Below, one piece after another: positions 1 to 8,314 of a stretch of DNA of 40,778 bases. The position numbers and the translations under genes were made by a program. Position 1 is the first letter of the stretch; each line of letters starts with the position of its first letter. The notes under the pieces are model-generated. The model saw nothing but the letters and a program-made list of their open reading frames with translations. It ran no database searches and was not told where the DNA came from. Origin of the DNA: Akkermansiaceae bacterium (lineage in GTDB: Bacteria > Verrucomicrobiota > Verrucomicrobiia > Verrucomicrobiales > Akkermansiaceae); the NCBI GenBank assembly GCA_903906515.1, contig CAIVKO010000145.1, forward strand, positions 1-40,778. The letters are read 5' to 3'.

Positions 1-75
1 AAAGTTGCCCACAACAGTCCGCTTCTCCGACGAGTTACAGCCCCATTCTCGAAGCGGCCTGTTGTGGACAACTTT
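1..75. repeat. Long imperfect palindrome (25-bp arms) at window edge
   Basis: Bases 1-25 and 51-75 are reverse complements with two mismatches, separated by a 25-base loop. The inner arms read CCGCTTC and GAAGCGG; the outer arms contain TTGCCCACAACAG and CTGTTGTGGACAA. A second small hairpin follows at 87-101 (CGCCGC, loop TTC, GCGGCG). It could be a terminator, a protein-binding palindrome or the end of a larger repeat cut by the window edge. The 3' end of thiE lies about 170 bases away. No gene is visible in 1-248. Confidence 0.7.
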
Positions 76-146
76 CAAGAGGATCACGCCGCTTCGCGGC
101 GATTAGATCCCGGTTTCACCCACAGATTTTGCGGAGGAGGCATAAA

Positions 147-240
147 TCGATTCATGGCTGATCGTTCAACCCTCATTTTCGCGGACCGCCCGGAGGTCGG
201 ATCCCTGCCTTTGGCAATATTCAGACAGGCTCTGAACACC
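147..240. repeat. REPIN-like repeat, right half only (copy 1)
   Basis: This stretch aligns base for base with the right half of the element at 24440-24621. It has the spacer end (CATGG...GTTCA...TCATT), the palindrome beginning GCGGACCGCCCGGAGG, then CCCTGCC and a tail containing CAATATTCAGACAGG. The left half is missing; the sequence before about 147 is unrelated. It ends about ten bases from the thiE stop codon, so like the other copies it sits at a gene 3' end. Confidence 0.75.
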
Positions 241-248
241 CCGCATCC

Positions 249-878
249 CTAACAAGAACGAAGCGCCACCGCGACCTCGCGCGTGGCGGCACACACGTCG
301 GCAGCCGTGAGTAAATCGGAAACGATGACAATCCGGCGTGCGCCAGCAGCGAGGACCGGATGGAGATTGGCACGCTTGATGCCGCCGATACAAAAAGCGG
401 GGATGGACGATCCGACATCTTGCTCCATGACTGCGATGTCATCGAGCCCGATCCCCGGCCGACCGGCCTTGGTAGGCGTCGGGAAAAGCGGCCCGAATCC
501 GATATAATCGAAACCCTCCGCCAGTGCGGCACGGGCTTGCTCCAACGAGTGAGTCGAGCGGCCAATGATTTTTCCCGGACCGATGATCTCGCGGGCCTCG
601 GCAAGCGAACCATCGTCCTGCCCGACGTGAACCCCATCCGCTCCAAGTTCCGCCGCGAGTGCCGGATGATCATTGAGAATGAAAGGCACCCCTGCCGCGC
701 GGCAAAGCGGAATAAGGCTTTCCGCGACACGCCGGATGATGGCGATATCGTGATGTTTCGCGCGAAGCTGCAAAAGGTCCGCACCACCTTCTAACAACGA
801 AGCGGTCACCGTCACAGCATCAGCCTCGGCGGTGTAACCGAGATCAAGAATGCAATAGAGTCGGGCGTCAGTGGTCAT
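249..878 (-). CDS. thiE: Thiamine phosphate synthase
   Basis: 209 residues, normal length for ThiE, which joins HMP-PP and the thiazole phosphate to make thiamine monophosphate in the cytoplasm. Family motifs appear in order along a TIM barrel: QLRAK at 37-41 (usually QLREK, so the glutamate is replaced here), ND at 69-70, DGVHVGQDD at 81-89, GRSTHS at 106-111, GFGPLFPTPTK at 127-137 and the phosphate-binding GGI at 165-167. The ATG at 878 lies inside an inverted repeat and has no clear Shine-Dalgarno. The stop is TAG within TGTTAG. It is downstream of accC on the same strand but 90 bases away, so co-transcription is uncertain. No other thiamine genes are in the window. Confidence 0.93.
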   Translation of the reverse strand: MTTDARLYCILDLGYTAEADAVTVTASLLEGGADLLQLRAKHHDIAIIRRVAESLIPLCRAAGVPFILNDHPALAAELGADGVHVGQDDGSLAEAREIIGPGKIIGRSTHSLEQARAALAEGFDYIGFGPLFPTPTKAGRPGIGLDDIAVMEQDVGSSIPAFCIGGIKRANLHPVLAAGARRIVIVSDLLTAADVCAATREVAVALRSC

Positions 879-963
879 TGGTCAACAGTCATTGGTCAGC
901 GGTGAAGAGCAGGCATCGAGTGGAGCGTATTCACCGATGACCAATGACCGGTGACTGTTGACC
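879..963. repeat. Inverted repeat of the GGTCATTGGTCA type
   Basis: The arms at about 879-905 and 930-963 are complementary: TGGTCAACAGTC...GGTCAGCGGTGAA on the left and TTCACCGATGACC...GACTGTTGACCA on the right. The right arm has a few extra bases. The element fills the gap between accC and thiE, and its left edge overlaps the thiE start codon. It is probably a miniature repeat of its own family; only one copy is seen here. Confidence 0.65.
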
Positions 964-968
964 ATTCT

Positions 969-2321
969 TCAGCACTTCCGCTCTTCCAAAAACCTCGCCA
1001 CCCAGCCGATATCGTAGTTACCGTTGATGAAATCCGGGTGATTGATGATTTCCAGTTGGAAAGGAATGGTCGTTTTAATGCCACGGATGGTGAACTCGCC
1101 GAGCGCGCGTCTCATCCGGGCGATCGCGATCTCACGGGTGGCTGCGGTGACGATGAGCTTGGCGATCATCGAATCGTAATGCGGCGGCACGGTGTAACCG
1201 GAATAGACGTGAGTATCCACGCGCACGCCCTTACCGCCGGGGGCATACCAAAGATCGATGGTGCCGGGACTGGGAGCGAAGTTGTTGAAGGGATCCTCCG
1301 CATTGATGCGGCATTCGATGGCATGGCCGCGAGGGCTGGCCTGCAAGACATGGTGGGAGATCGGTTGCCCGGCTGCGATGCGGATCTGCTCCTTGATGAG
1401 TTCGCAACCCATGACTTCCTCGGTGACCGGGTGCTCGACCTGGATCCGCGTGTTCATTTCCATGAAGTAGAAATTCTCGGCCTTTTCATCGACGAGGTAT
1501 TCGATGGTGCCGGCATTCTGATAGTTGATGTTGCGGATCAGATTGACCGATGCCTCACCCATGCGGGCGCGGAGTTCCGGCGTGAGAAGCGGGGACGGGC
1601 ATTCCTCGATGACCTTCTGGTTTCGGCGCTGCATCGAACAGTCACGCTCACCGAGGTGGACAAAGTTTCCATGGGAATCGCCGAGAATCTGGAACTCGAC
1701 GTGGTGCGGGTTGAGCACGAGTTTTTCGAGGTAACAACTGCCATTGCCGAAACACACGATTGCCTCGCTGGAGGCGGCTTGGAACAGCGTGATGAAATCC
1801 TCGGCGCGCAGGCAGGGCCTCATGCCACGGCCACCACCACCGGCTGTAGCCTTGATCATGACCGGAAAACCGATTTTTTTCGCCTCTTCGAAAGCGGTCT
1901 CGGCATCCGGCATGATGTCGGACCCCGGTGTGATCGGCACGCCGTTGGCGATCGCCGTGGCGCGTGCCGTCGCCTTGTCTCCCATCATCGAAATTACCTT
2001 GGCGGCAGGCCCGATGAAGGTGATGTTGGAGGATTCGCAAATCTGGGCGAAACGCGCGTTTTCTGATAGAAATCCATAACCCGGATGGATGGCGTCAGCT
2101 CCGGTGATCTCCGCCGCAGCGAAAATTCGATCCATTTTCAGATAGGACTCCTTACTCGGCGCGGGACCGATGCACACCGCACGATCGGCGAGTTGGACGT
2201 GCATTGAATCGACGTCCGCCTCAGAATAGACGGCGATGGATTCCACGTCGAGCTCACGGCAGGCGCGAATGATACGGAGGGCAATTTCGCCGCGATTGGC
2301 GACCAGGACACGTTTAAACAT
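969..2321 (-). CDS. accC: Acetyl-CoA carboxylase, biotin carboxylase subunit
   Basis: 450 residues, the usual AccC length. It carboxylates the biotin on AccB using ATP and bicarbonate, the first step of fatty acid synthesis. The protein opens with the biotin carboxylase N-domain (VLVANRGEIALRI, then HPGYGFLSEN). It continues with the ATP-grasp domain: glycine-rich loop KATAGGGGRGMR near residue 160, and EMNTRIQVEHPVTE near 290 with metal- and bicarbonate-site residues. The typical C-terminal domain follows (AIECRINAEDP). It follows accB by 50 bases on the same strand, the normal accB-accC operon order. accA and accD are not in the window. Confidence 0.97.
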   Translation of the reverse strand: MFKRVLVANRGEIALRIIRACRELDVESIAVYSEADVDSMHVQLADRAVCIGPAPSKESYLKMDRIFAAAEITGADAIHPGYGFLSENARFAQICESSNITFIGPAAKVISMMGDKATARATAIANGVPITPGSDIMPDAETAFEEAKKIGFPVMIKATAGGGGRGMRPCLRAEDFITLFQAASSEAIVCFGNGSCYLEKLVLNPHHVEFQILGDSHGNFVHLGERDCSMQRRNQKVIEECPSPLLTPELRARMGEASVNLIRNINYQNAGTIEYLVDEKAENFYFMEMNTRIQVEHPVTEEVMGCELIKEQIRIAAGQPISHHVLQASPRGHAIECRINAEDPFNNFAPSPGTIDLWYAPGGKGVRVDTHVYSGYTVPPHYDSMIAKLIVTAATREIAIARMRRALGEFTIRGIKTTIPFQLEIINHPDFINGNYDIGWVARFLEERKC

Positions 2322-2371
2322 GGGAAGAAGTGGCAGGATTTCAGTTTCCAGTTTTCAGCGAAGAAGACTGA

Positions 2372-2893
2372 TCACTTGATGCGGAAGAGAACGTCACCGT
2401 ATTGAACGGGATTGCCATCTTCGGCGACGACGGCGCAGATGGTGCCGGCTTTTTCCGCCTTGATCTCGTTCATCACCTTCATGGCCTCGATAATGCAAAT
2501 CACCTGGCCAACGGAGACCGTGGAGCCGACCTCGACAAAATCCGGAGCACCCGGAGCCGGACGTTGATAAAACGTGCCGACCATCGGAGAGGTGATTTCC
2601 GTGCCCTCAACCGCCGGCGCGGTCGCAACGGCAACCGGCGCGGCGGATGGAGCAGCAGCGGCGGCAACAGCAACAGGAGCGGCGGCAGGAGCGGTCGGCA
2701 GGCAAGCCAGCAGTCCGCGGAGATCGTCAAGATCCGCGCCTTTTTTCAGCTTGAGATGAAAGTCCTTCTTGGTGAGATCGAAATGAGTGAGTCCGTGCTC
2801 ATTCATGAGTTCGACGATTTTACGGATTTCCTGGATGTCCACGGTAAGGTTGGGATTGGTTGGAGTTGAAGGGTTGCTGAGCGGGTGCGGCAC
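2372..2893 (-). CDS. accB: Biotin carboxyl carrier protein of acetyl-CoA carboxylase
   Basis: 173 residues from the first possible start, a GTG at 2893. The first 17 residues (Pro/Asn/Thr-rich) look non-conserved. A second GTG at 2842 gives a start at VDIQEIRK, where AccB proteins usually begin, so either start is possible. An Ala/Pro/Val-rich flexible linker spans about 67-95. The C-terminal biotinyl domain follows, with EAMKVMNEI and biotinylated Lys139 in the long numbering. It is the first gene of accB-accC and carries the carboxyl group to the carboxyltransferase. Its 5' region is divergent from trmB and contains a run of TTTCAGCA octamers. Confidence 0.95.
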   Translation of the reverse strand: MPHPLSNPSTPTNPNLTVDIQEIRKIVELMNEHGLTHFDLTKKDFHLKLKKGADLDDLRGLLACLPTAPAAAPVAVAAAAAPSAAPVAVATAPAVEGTEITSPMVGTFYQRPAPGAPDFVEVGSTVSVGQVICIIEAMKVMNEIKAEKAGTICAVVAEDGNPVQYGDVLFRIK

Positions 2894-2962
2894 GGGGTGC
2901 GTTTCCGTCCTCGAAGACTAGGGAGAGCGGACGCCGGGAGTCAAGCGGGGAAAATCGCTCGC

Positions 2963-2998
2963 CATTTCAGCATTTCAGCATTTCAGCATTTCAGTTTT
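2963..2998. repeat. Octamer tandem repeat (ATTTCAGC)
   Basis: Four head-to-tail copies of ATTTCAGC (the last incomplete) lie between the divergent accB and trmB genes. The same octamer and its ATCTCAGC variant recur at 23186-23235, so this is a dispersed simple repeat and not chance. Confidence 0.8.
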
Positions 2999-3026
2999 TC
3001 CACATTTGTTTCAAAACGGTGCCGGG

Positions 3027-3662
3027 ATGACAAAACAAGCGTTCAATGTGTTGCCACGGCCAGCGATGGCGGGGGAGTTTGTACCGGCGGATTATTTCCG
3101 CAGGTTGGAGCGGGCGGAGTTGTGCCGGGACGGCAGGGCGCTGGAGGTGGACTTGGGGTGCGGGGATGGCTCGTTTCTGCTGGAAATGGCGAGACACCAT
3201 CCGGAGCGGGATTTTGTTGGAGTGGAGCGGCTTTTGGGACGAGTGCGGAAAGTGTGCAAAAAAATCACCCGTGGCAGGTTGGAAAACGCGCGGGTGCTCA
3301 GATTGGACAGCCGTTATGTGGTCGAGTGGCTGTTGCCGGAGGCGGGGGTTTCACGCCTGCATCTGCTTTGTCCAGACCCATGGCCCAAAGTCCGCCACCA
3401 CCGACGTCGCTTGGTGCAGGTCGAATTTCTGGAGGCTGCGCGCAAGGTGCTGGTGCCCGGCGGCGAGTTTCTATTCATGACCGATCACGAAGACTATTTC
3501 CGTTGGGCGGAGGAAAGAGTGGCGGATTTCAGCGGGTTCGAGCGGATGGAATGGGAGGAAGATTCGTTTTTCTATCCGAAAACGGATTTCCAACAACTCT
3601 GGGAAAGCGAGGGCAAGTCGATGTGGAGACTGCGCTGCCGCAAACCGATCAGCGGGCCTTGA
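3027..3662 (+). CDS. trmB: tRNA (guanine-N7)-methyltransferase
   Basis: About 211 residues from ATG 3027; a TTG at 3006 would add seven. TrmB uses SAM to methylate G46 in the variable loop of tRNAs. The SAM site is LEVDLGCGDGSFLLEMA, followed by FVGVE. The family-specific block LLCPDPWPKVRHHRRRL holds the catalytic and tRNA-binding region; GGEFLFMTDHEDYFRW follows. The 3' end overlaps the 3' end of comEC on the other strand by 14 bases, a tail-to-tail overlap with no room for a separate terminator. It is divergent from accB. Confidence 0.93.
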   Translation: MTKQAFNVLPRPAMAGEFVPADYFRRLERAELCRDGRALEVDLGCGDGSFLLEMARHHPERDFVGVERLLGRVRKVCKKITRGRLENARVLRLDSRYVVEWLLPEAGVSRLHLLCPDPWPKVRHHRRRLVQVEFLEAARKVLVPGGEFLFMTDHEDYFRWAEERVADFSGFERMEWEEDSFFYPKTDFQQLWESEGKSMWRLRCRKPISGP

Positions 3663-5937
3663 GAATCACCGGAGACGCGCTGAGAAAACCCTCGATGCGC
3701 AGGTCTCCCGAGTCGTCCACACGCAGCGTGACACCTCCGGACTCGGCTTGGTCCACCACACGGATGCCACGGGATTTCCAATAGGCAAACGTGTTAGGAT
3801 CGCGCCTTTCCGCAAGCGGGAAGAGATTATTCGATGCAATGATCACCTGCGGATGGACGGCATCCATGAACGCATCACCCAGCGAAAGATCGGTCCGATG
3901 ACAACCAGCGATGATCACATCGGCCGAAAGATCATTTCCGGAGGCCAGTGCTTTTCTTTCCGTGGCCATGCCGGCATCACTGGTGAAAAGGATTTTCCAT
4001 CCGTGCCAATGGAGGCGGTAAAGCGCGACCCTATCGTCCGCAAGCGAGCTTTGACCATCCGCATCCGGCGCGTGAAGAACTTCCAGTGTGGCCCCATCAG
4101 GAAACGGAAGTGACCGGGTGGAATCGGCATAACAAAGGCGAATTCCGGCCTTGGGCGCATCGATCATCCAGGATCGATATGTGGGACTGCGAGAAAGCCT
4201 CACCGGCATCAGAACCTGGCGGATGGGCAAAGCACTCCACACCGCACCCGCACCGCCAAGATGCCCCCCGTCCGGGTGACTCAGCACAACAGAATCCGGT
4301 TCAATGCCGAAACGCCGCAACGAGGGCATCAAACGGTTTTTGAAACCCTGGGCATCCGCACAATCAATGAGCACGGCACCATCCGATCCACTGGAAAACA
4401 CACTGGCACCCGCCCCGTGATCGAGATCGTAAACCTGCAAGGTGGGCCGGATTTCCCTGCCCAACTGCCAATGCCCGCCAGGAATGGCCGCGAAAAACTC
4501 CGCGGAAACCACGCTGGCATTCGCCACTTGCCCGTTCACACGGTTCACAAAGCGCGAAACCGGAGCCAGCGGTGACAACGCGACTCCTAACAAACCCGCA
4601 ACAAGAAGAATGAACACCAACGGAATCAACACCAATCCGGCCAGCACGGAAATCGGCGTGATCAACCCGAAATGGTATGCAGTGAGCGGCGCTGAACCCA
4701 CCCCGGCAGCTAACGACACCGAGAGTGATTGTGCGATTTTTTTACGCCAGCTCAGCCAACATTTCTGCCAGCGTGTCATCATCCGATCCGGCAGATAGAG
4801 TTCCGGCGTTTCCATCCATGCGAATGTCCTGGCTGCCCATGACGTTCCCACCGCGATCGCCGCGACCACTCCGTAGGAAAGCTGCACGCCCGGCATGAAC
4901 AACAAACGCCCGTCCCACAGCAGGGCGGCCAATAAAACCGCTCCCAGCGCGTTCAATAAATCCGGCCTCCTGCGAAATGCGAACGCCCCCAGAAACACCG
5001 CCGCCATCCACGCCGAACGCACCGCAGGCGCACTGTTACCGGTGATCCATGAATAACCGAAAATCAATGGCAACAATGCCACGACCGCCCACCGCCGGGG
5101 AACGCCAAGCCACCCTAACAAAAGCCAACCGATACTCCCCACCATCGCAACATGAAGACCGCTAACAGAAAACGCATGGAGAGTCCCGCTGTTGCGGAAA
5201 GCCGCGATCAGGGCATCCGCATCCGGTGGTTGCTCACCGATCACCACCGCCCGGATGACAGCGGCCTCGCGCGAATCAGTCGGCAATCCCGCCGTCACAC
5301 GCTCGCGGAAACCATGGCGGATTTGAGCACCGAGCGCGGACAAACGGCCGGTTTCCACCTCGCTCTCCAGATTTCCCGCATGAAAAACCGCCGACACTCC
5401 CAGACTTCTGAGCCATGCCGCACGGTCGAACTCCCCCGGATTCCGGGCTTGCGGAAGCGGCATGAAATCGCCCCTGGCCGTGATCACCGCACCCGCCACC
5501 GGAGCCTCTCCCCTGCCCTCCCACCAGACATTTTCTCCGGCGAACCCACCATCTAACAACTCAACAGGAGCCACCCAATACCGCTCCCCCCTGGCATCCT
5601 TGAGAACCCTGGCCTTCACCAAACACCCCAGAGACCCAGCCAATCCCTGCTCTGCCGCGCGTTGTGATCCGTCACGCACGGCATACACGCCCACCGCCAG
5701 ACAACCACAACAACCCCAGGCCAATCCCATCCTCCAACCGCCCGTGAGAAATCCCGCACACGCAAGCACCGCCCCCGCCGCGCACCCCCACCACGGATGA
5801 ATGTGCGCAGCCAACACACAAATCACCACCGCCACCGCAACAGCGAACAACGGATGCCTGACGACAAATCGCCGCAACCACCCTATCATACAGTATCCCG
5901 GTTTCCACATGGAGGTGGGAGCACCATTAAAACTCAT
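3649..5937 (-). CDS. comEC: ComEC/Rec2-type DNA-uptake channel protein with a degenerate metallo-beta-lactamase domain
   Basis: 762 residues, full length for the family, which forms the inner-membrane channel for incoming single-stranded DNA in competence. It has an N-terminal membrane/OB-like region, then a multi-helix competence domain with the signature FSVSGLHVAMVG near residue 255. A soluble beta-lactamase-like domain starts near residue 500. In that domain the usual metal motif HxDxDH reads HPDGGH (within LSHPDGGHLGGA), and the usual HHGS block reads CHRTDLS, so metal ligands are missing. Its ATG overlaps the stop of the upstream TPR gene (ATGA), suggesting coupled translation. The gene contains four TGTTAG/CTAACA hexamers. 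The assignment is firm; DNA-uptake activity is inferred. Confidence 0.9.
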   Translation of the reverse strand: MSFNGAPTSMWKPGYCMIGWLRRFVVRHPLFAVAVAVVICVLAAHIHPWWGCAAGAVLACAGFLTGGWRMGLAWGCCGCLAVGVYAVRDGSQRAAEQGLAGSLGCLVKARVLKDARGERYWVAPVELLDGGFAGENVWWEGRGEAPVAGAVITARGDFMPLPQARNPGEFDRAAWLRSLGVSAVFHAGNLESEVETGRLSALGAQIRHGFRERVTAGLPTDSREAAVIRAVVIGEQPPDADALIAAFRNSGTLHAFSVSGLHVAMVGSIGWLLLGWLGVPRRWAVVALLPLIFGYSWITGNSAPAVRSAWMAAVFLGAFAFRRRPDLLNALGAVLLAALLWDGRLLFMPGVQLSYGVVAAIAVGTSWAARTFAWMETPELYLPDRMMTRWQKCWLSWRKKIAQSLSVSLAAGVGSAPLTAYHFGLITPISVLAGLVLIPLVFILLVAGLLGVALSPLAPVSRFVNRVNGQVANASVVSAEFFAAIPGGHWQLGREIRPTLQVYDLDHGAGASVFSSGSDGAVLIDCADAQGFKNRLMPSLRRFGIEPDSVVLSHPDGGHLGGAGAVWSALPIRQVLMPVRLSRSPTYRSWMIDAPKAGIRLCYADSTRSLPFPDGATLEVLHAPDADGQSSLADDRVALYRLHWHGWKILFTSDAGMATERKALASGNDLSADVIIAGCHRTDLSLGDAFMDAVHPQVIIASNNLFPLAERRDPNTFAYWKSRGIRVVDQAESGGVTLRVDDSGDLRIEGFLSASPVILKAR

Positions 5938-6758
5938 GCCGAGCGGCCCGACTCATCGCCATCATCCACTGGAGGCGGTTGGTCCACCACCGACCCTTCC
6001 TCAATCGGCTCAATCGGCTCAGCCTGCTCGGCTGCGACCAAGCTTGCAAGATACCTCTCCTCCTCTTTCGCAGTATCCCGAACACTCCATTCGTGAAGTT
6101 TATGGCTGGCATTGGCAGAATGGCGCGTACCGGAAAATTGCTCGATCACCTGATTCATGATCGCAATGGCGGATGGTCGGTTGCTCTCAAGCTCGTCATA
6201 CAATTCAGCCAAGCGGAACATGAAATATGCCGCGTCATCCACCTCCCACTCCTGACTATCCAGAGCTTCCCGGATCGTCTGAATCGCCAAGGCTGGCTCA
6301 TGCAGGTTGTCTTTATAGATTTTAACGATTTCCACCCAAGGCAGGCGGTTAAGCGGATCCGCAGCGGCGGCTTTCTTGAACCCCTCGATAGCCCCATGGA
6401 AATCACCCTGCGCGAAGAGCGATCGCGCGTCGTGCATCACATCGTGCTCCATCATTTCCGCGCTGTCATACACCGCGTGCGTCACCCGGTGCGCAAAAGC
6501 TGGCAACACGTCGATCACCGCCACCACAGCGATCAGAGAGGCTGTGAAAATCGTCAACAACACTCCATTGAAGACCCTCACAAGTTCCATCGAATGAACC
6601 TCTTCTTTGAGTTTGGAAATCATCACATCGGAGCCACCCACATTCTCTAGTTGTTCTAGCGCAACTCGCTTGGCATGCATCTCCCTGCCCGTTTTAGAAA
6701 ACAAGATCCACGATCCTCCGATGAGCACCATCAGGATCAGATACCATATCCATTTCAT
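5934..6758 (-). CDS. Membrane protein with TPR-like repeats, function unknown
   Basis: 274 residues. Two hydrophobic helices are visible, at about 3-20 and 64-87. They flank a charged, probably coiled segment (KRVALEQLENV...KLKEEVHSMELV). A soluble region follows with TPR-like helices (ARSLFAQGDFHGAIEGFKKAAAADP, then YFMFRLAELYDELES), and the acidic tail contains EPIEPIEE. It is the middle gene of a minus-strand operon: 54 bases downstream of the RelE-like gene and overlapping comEC by four bases. Its place directly before comEC suggests a membrane-linked partner, possibly in competence or pilus assembly, but nothing in the protein proves this. Confidence 0.75.
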   Translation of the reverse strand: MKWIWYLILMVLIGGSWILFSKTGREMHAKRVALEQLENVGGSDVMISKLKEEVHSMELVRVFNGVLLTIFTASLIAVVAVIDVLPAFAHRVTHAVYDSAEMMEHDVMHDARSLFAQGDFHGAIEGFKKAAAADPLNRLPWVEIVKIYKDNLHEPALAIQTIREALDSQEWEVDDAAYFMFRLAELYDELESNRPSAIAIMNQVIEQFSGTRHSANASHKLHEWSVRDTAKEEERYLASLVAAEQAEPIEPIEEGSVVDQPPPVDDGDESGRSA

Positions 6759-6812
6759 AACGGAGTTGCTAACGGGTATTTCGGAAGGGTGAAAGAAAAA
6801 ACACCGGAAATC

Positions 6813-7175
6813 TCACATGCGCCGCGCATTACGGCCTTCATCGATGAGTTTCCAGAAATGTTTGGATTCCGCCAACGCTTCGTCTTCCGCCACCGGCAGC
6901 TTCGAGCGGAACATGAAATCCGAAAACGTCCCCTTATGCAAAACCCGGTGCACAATCACCAATCCCTCCTTCACCTCGAAGTAAAACCGGTAATCCTTCG
7001 CCCGAAAACGATACAACACCCGGCCGTCCCGCTCGATTTTCCCGAATCGGTCACCCTTGAGATTTTCAAGATCCTCCTTGCCCACCCTGAATTCCTCGAT
7101 CAATTCGAGCTGTTCTAGAGTGCCGAGACTCGAAAGCTCGGCCGCACTGATTTCATTAAAAACAATCTGCAACAC
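6813..7175 (-). CDS. Small RelE/ParE-fold-like protein
   Basis: 120 residues. The middle of the protein (LYRFRAKDYRFYFEV, then VIVHRVLHK) has the alternating pattern of the RelE/ParE toxin fold, in which an R-x-[KG]-[DN]-YR strand precedes a hydrophobic strand. No antitoxin gene lies next to it, and the N-terminal 40 residues are helical and not typical of RelE. It is the first gene of the operon leading to comEC. It may be a domesticated family member with no toxin activity. The resemblance is moderate and was judged by eye. Confidence 0.5.
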   Translation of the reverse strand: MLQIVFNEISAAELSSLGTLEQLELIEEFRVGKEDLENLKGDRFGKIERDGRVLYRFRAKDYRFYFEVKEGLVIVHRVLHKGTFSDFMFRSKLPVAEDEALAESKHFWKLIDEGRNARRM

Positions 7176-7229
7176 GCGAGGACCCTATCCCACCACCAGC
7201 CAGGGGGAAAGCGGAAAAACCTCCTCCTG

Positions 7230-7439
7230 TCACGTCACCGTCCGAATTTCCAGTTGTGAATTTTTGAGTTGCCAAGGCTCCACGTATCCGCCAATCTCCT
7301 CGCGTTGGAGCGACTGAGCGGTGTTTCGCGTTGTTTTTCCCGAAACCACCACCCGGTTTAAAGTCACTCGAGTCCCTCCGGATTCATCGGCCTTAGAGGC
7401 CATTATCAACCGGAATCGGCACTGACACCATCTTTCCAC
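7230..7439 (-). pseudogene. Possible gene remnant in the 7176-7517 divergent gap
   Basis: The 342-base gap between the RelE-like gene and yebC has no clear repeat. One minus-strand reading frame of 69 codons looks protein-like in its last 45 codons (TLNRVVVSGKTTRNTAQ to QLKNSQLEIRTVT), with mixed third-position GC. Its N-terminus (MERWCQCRFRL) does not look like a real start. It could be the 3' remnant of a lost gene, or chance. Promoters for yebC and the comEC operon must also lie in this gap, but I could not place them. Confidence 0.22.
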
Positions 7440-7517
7440 CTATCCCTTGCGGGTCATGAGAAATCGTTCTCCTGCCCGTTTCGCAGCCCCATCCCAACCC
7501 CCATTTACCTATTTCCT

Positions 7518-8270
7518 ATGGCCGGTCACAACAAGTGGTCCAAGGTCAAACATATCAAAGCAAGGGTCGATGCCATCAAAGGCAGGGTCTTCAGCAAGTG
7601 TGCCCACGAAATCGCACTCGCAGCCCGCGCCGGCGGCGGTGACCCCGCCGCAAACGCACGCCTGCGCACCGCCATCGACAATGCCAAGGCCGTTTCCATG
7701 CCCAAGGACAACATCGACCGCGCCATCAAGAAAGGCACCGGCGAACTCGGCGGTGACGCCATCCAGGAAGTCGCCTACGAAGGCTACGGCCCGGCTGGCA
7801 TCGCCTTCATCATCGAAATGGCCACCGACAACCTCAACCGTGCCGCCGCGGACATGCGCTCGTTGTTCACCAAAAACAGCGGTGCCGTGGCCACCCAAGG
7901 CAGCGTCTCCTATCAATTCGACCGCAAGGGCGAGATCCGCATCCCCGCCAACGCCATCACCGAGGAAAAACTCCTCGAAACCGCCATCGACGCCGGCGCC
8001 GACGATGTCCAGAGCGATGAAGACGAGCACGTCATCCACACCGCACCCAATGAACTCGGCACCGTCGCCAACGCGCTCCGCTCCGCCGGACTCACCCTCA
8101 CATCGGAAAAACATGTCTCCATCGCACAAAACCCCAGCGTCGTCACCGATCCGGTGATCGCCCGCCAGATCCTCAAACTCTACGATTTGTTAGACGACTA
8201 TCCCGATACCCTGAACGTTTTCACCAACTTCGAAGTGGCCGATGAAATCCTCGACCAACTCGCTTCCTGA
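7518..8270 (+). CDS. yebC: YebC/PmpR-family (TACO1) protein
   Basis: 250 residues, full family length. It opens with the highly conserved MAGHNKWSKVKHIKA. The family blocks NARLRTAIDNAKAVSMPKDNI and YEGYGPAGIAFIIE follow, with TDNLNRAAADMRSLF and VSYQFDRKGEI after them. Family members are described both as transcriptional regulators and as translation factors that help ribosomes through difficult (proline-rich) sequences. It is followed 44 bases later by rho on the same strand. This protein does not show which of the two roles applies. Confidence 0.95.
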   Translation: MAGHNKWSKVKHIKARVDAIKGRVFSKCAHEIALAARAGGGDPAANARLRTAIDNAKAVSMPKDNIDRAIKKGTGELGGDAIQEVAYEGYGPAGIAFIIEMATDNLNRAAADMRSLFTKNSGAVATQGSVSYQFDRKGEIRIPANAITEEKLLETAIDAGADDVQSDEDEHVIHTAPNELGTVANALRSAGLTLTSEKHVSIAQNPSVVTDPVIARQILKLYDLLDDYPDTLNVFTNFEVADEILDQLAS

Positions 8271-8314
8271 GCCGCCCTAAGCGCCACCTTTCACACCCTT
8301 TCCACACACACCGG

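Noticed and set aside
1..75. Replication origin with DnaA boxes
   Set aside because: Only two imperfect boxes, in a palindrome, with no AT-rich unwinding region and no dnaA or dnaN nearby.
951..2066. Long plus-strand reading frame of 371 codons
   Set aside because: It lies opposite accC, whose motifs are complete; this is a shadow of a GC-rich gene.
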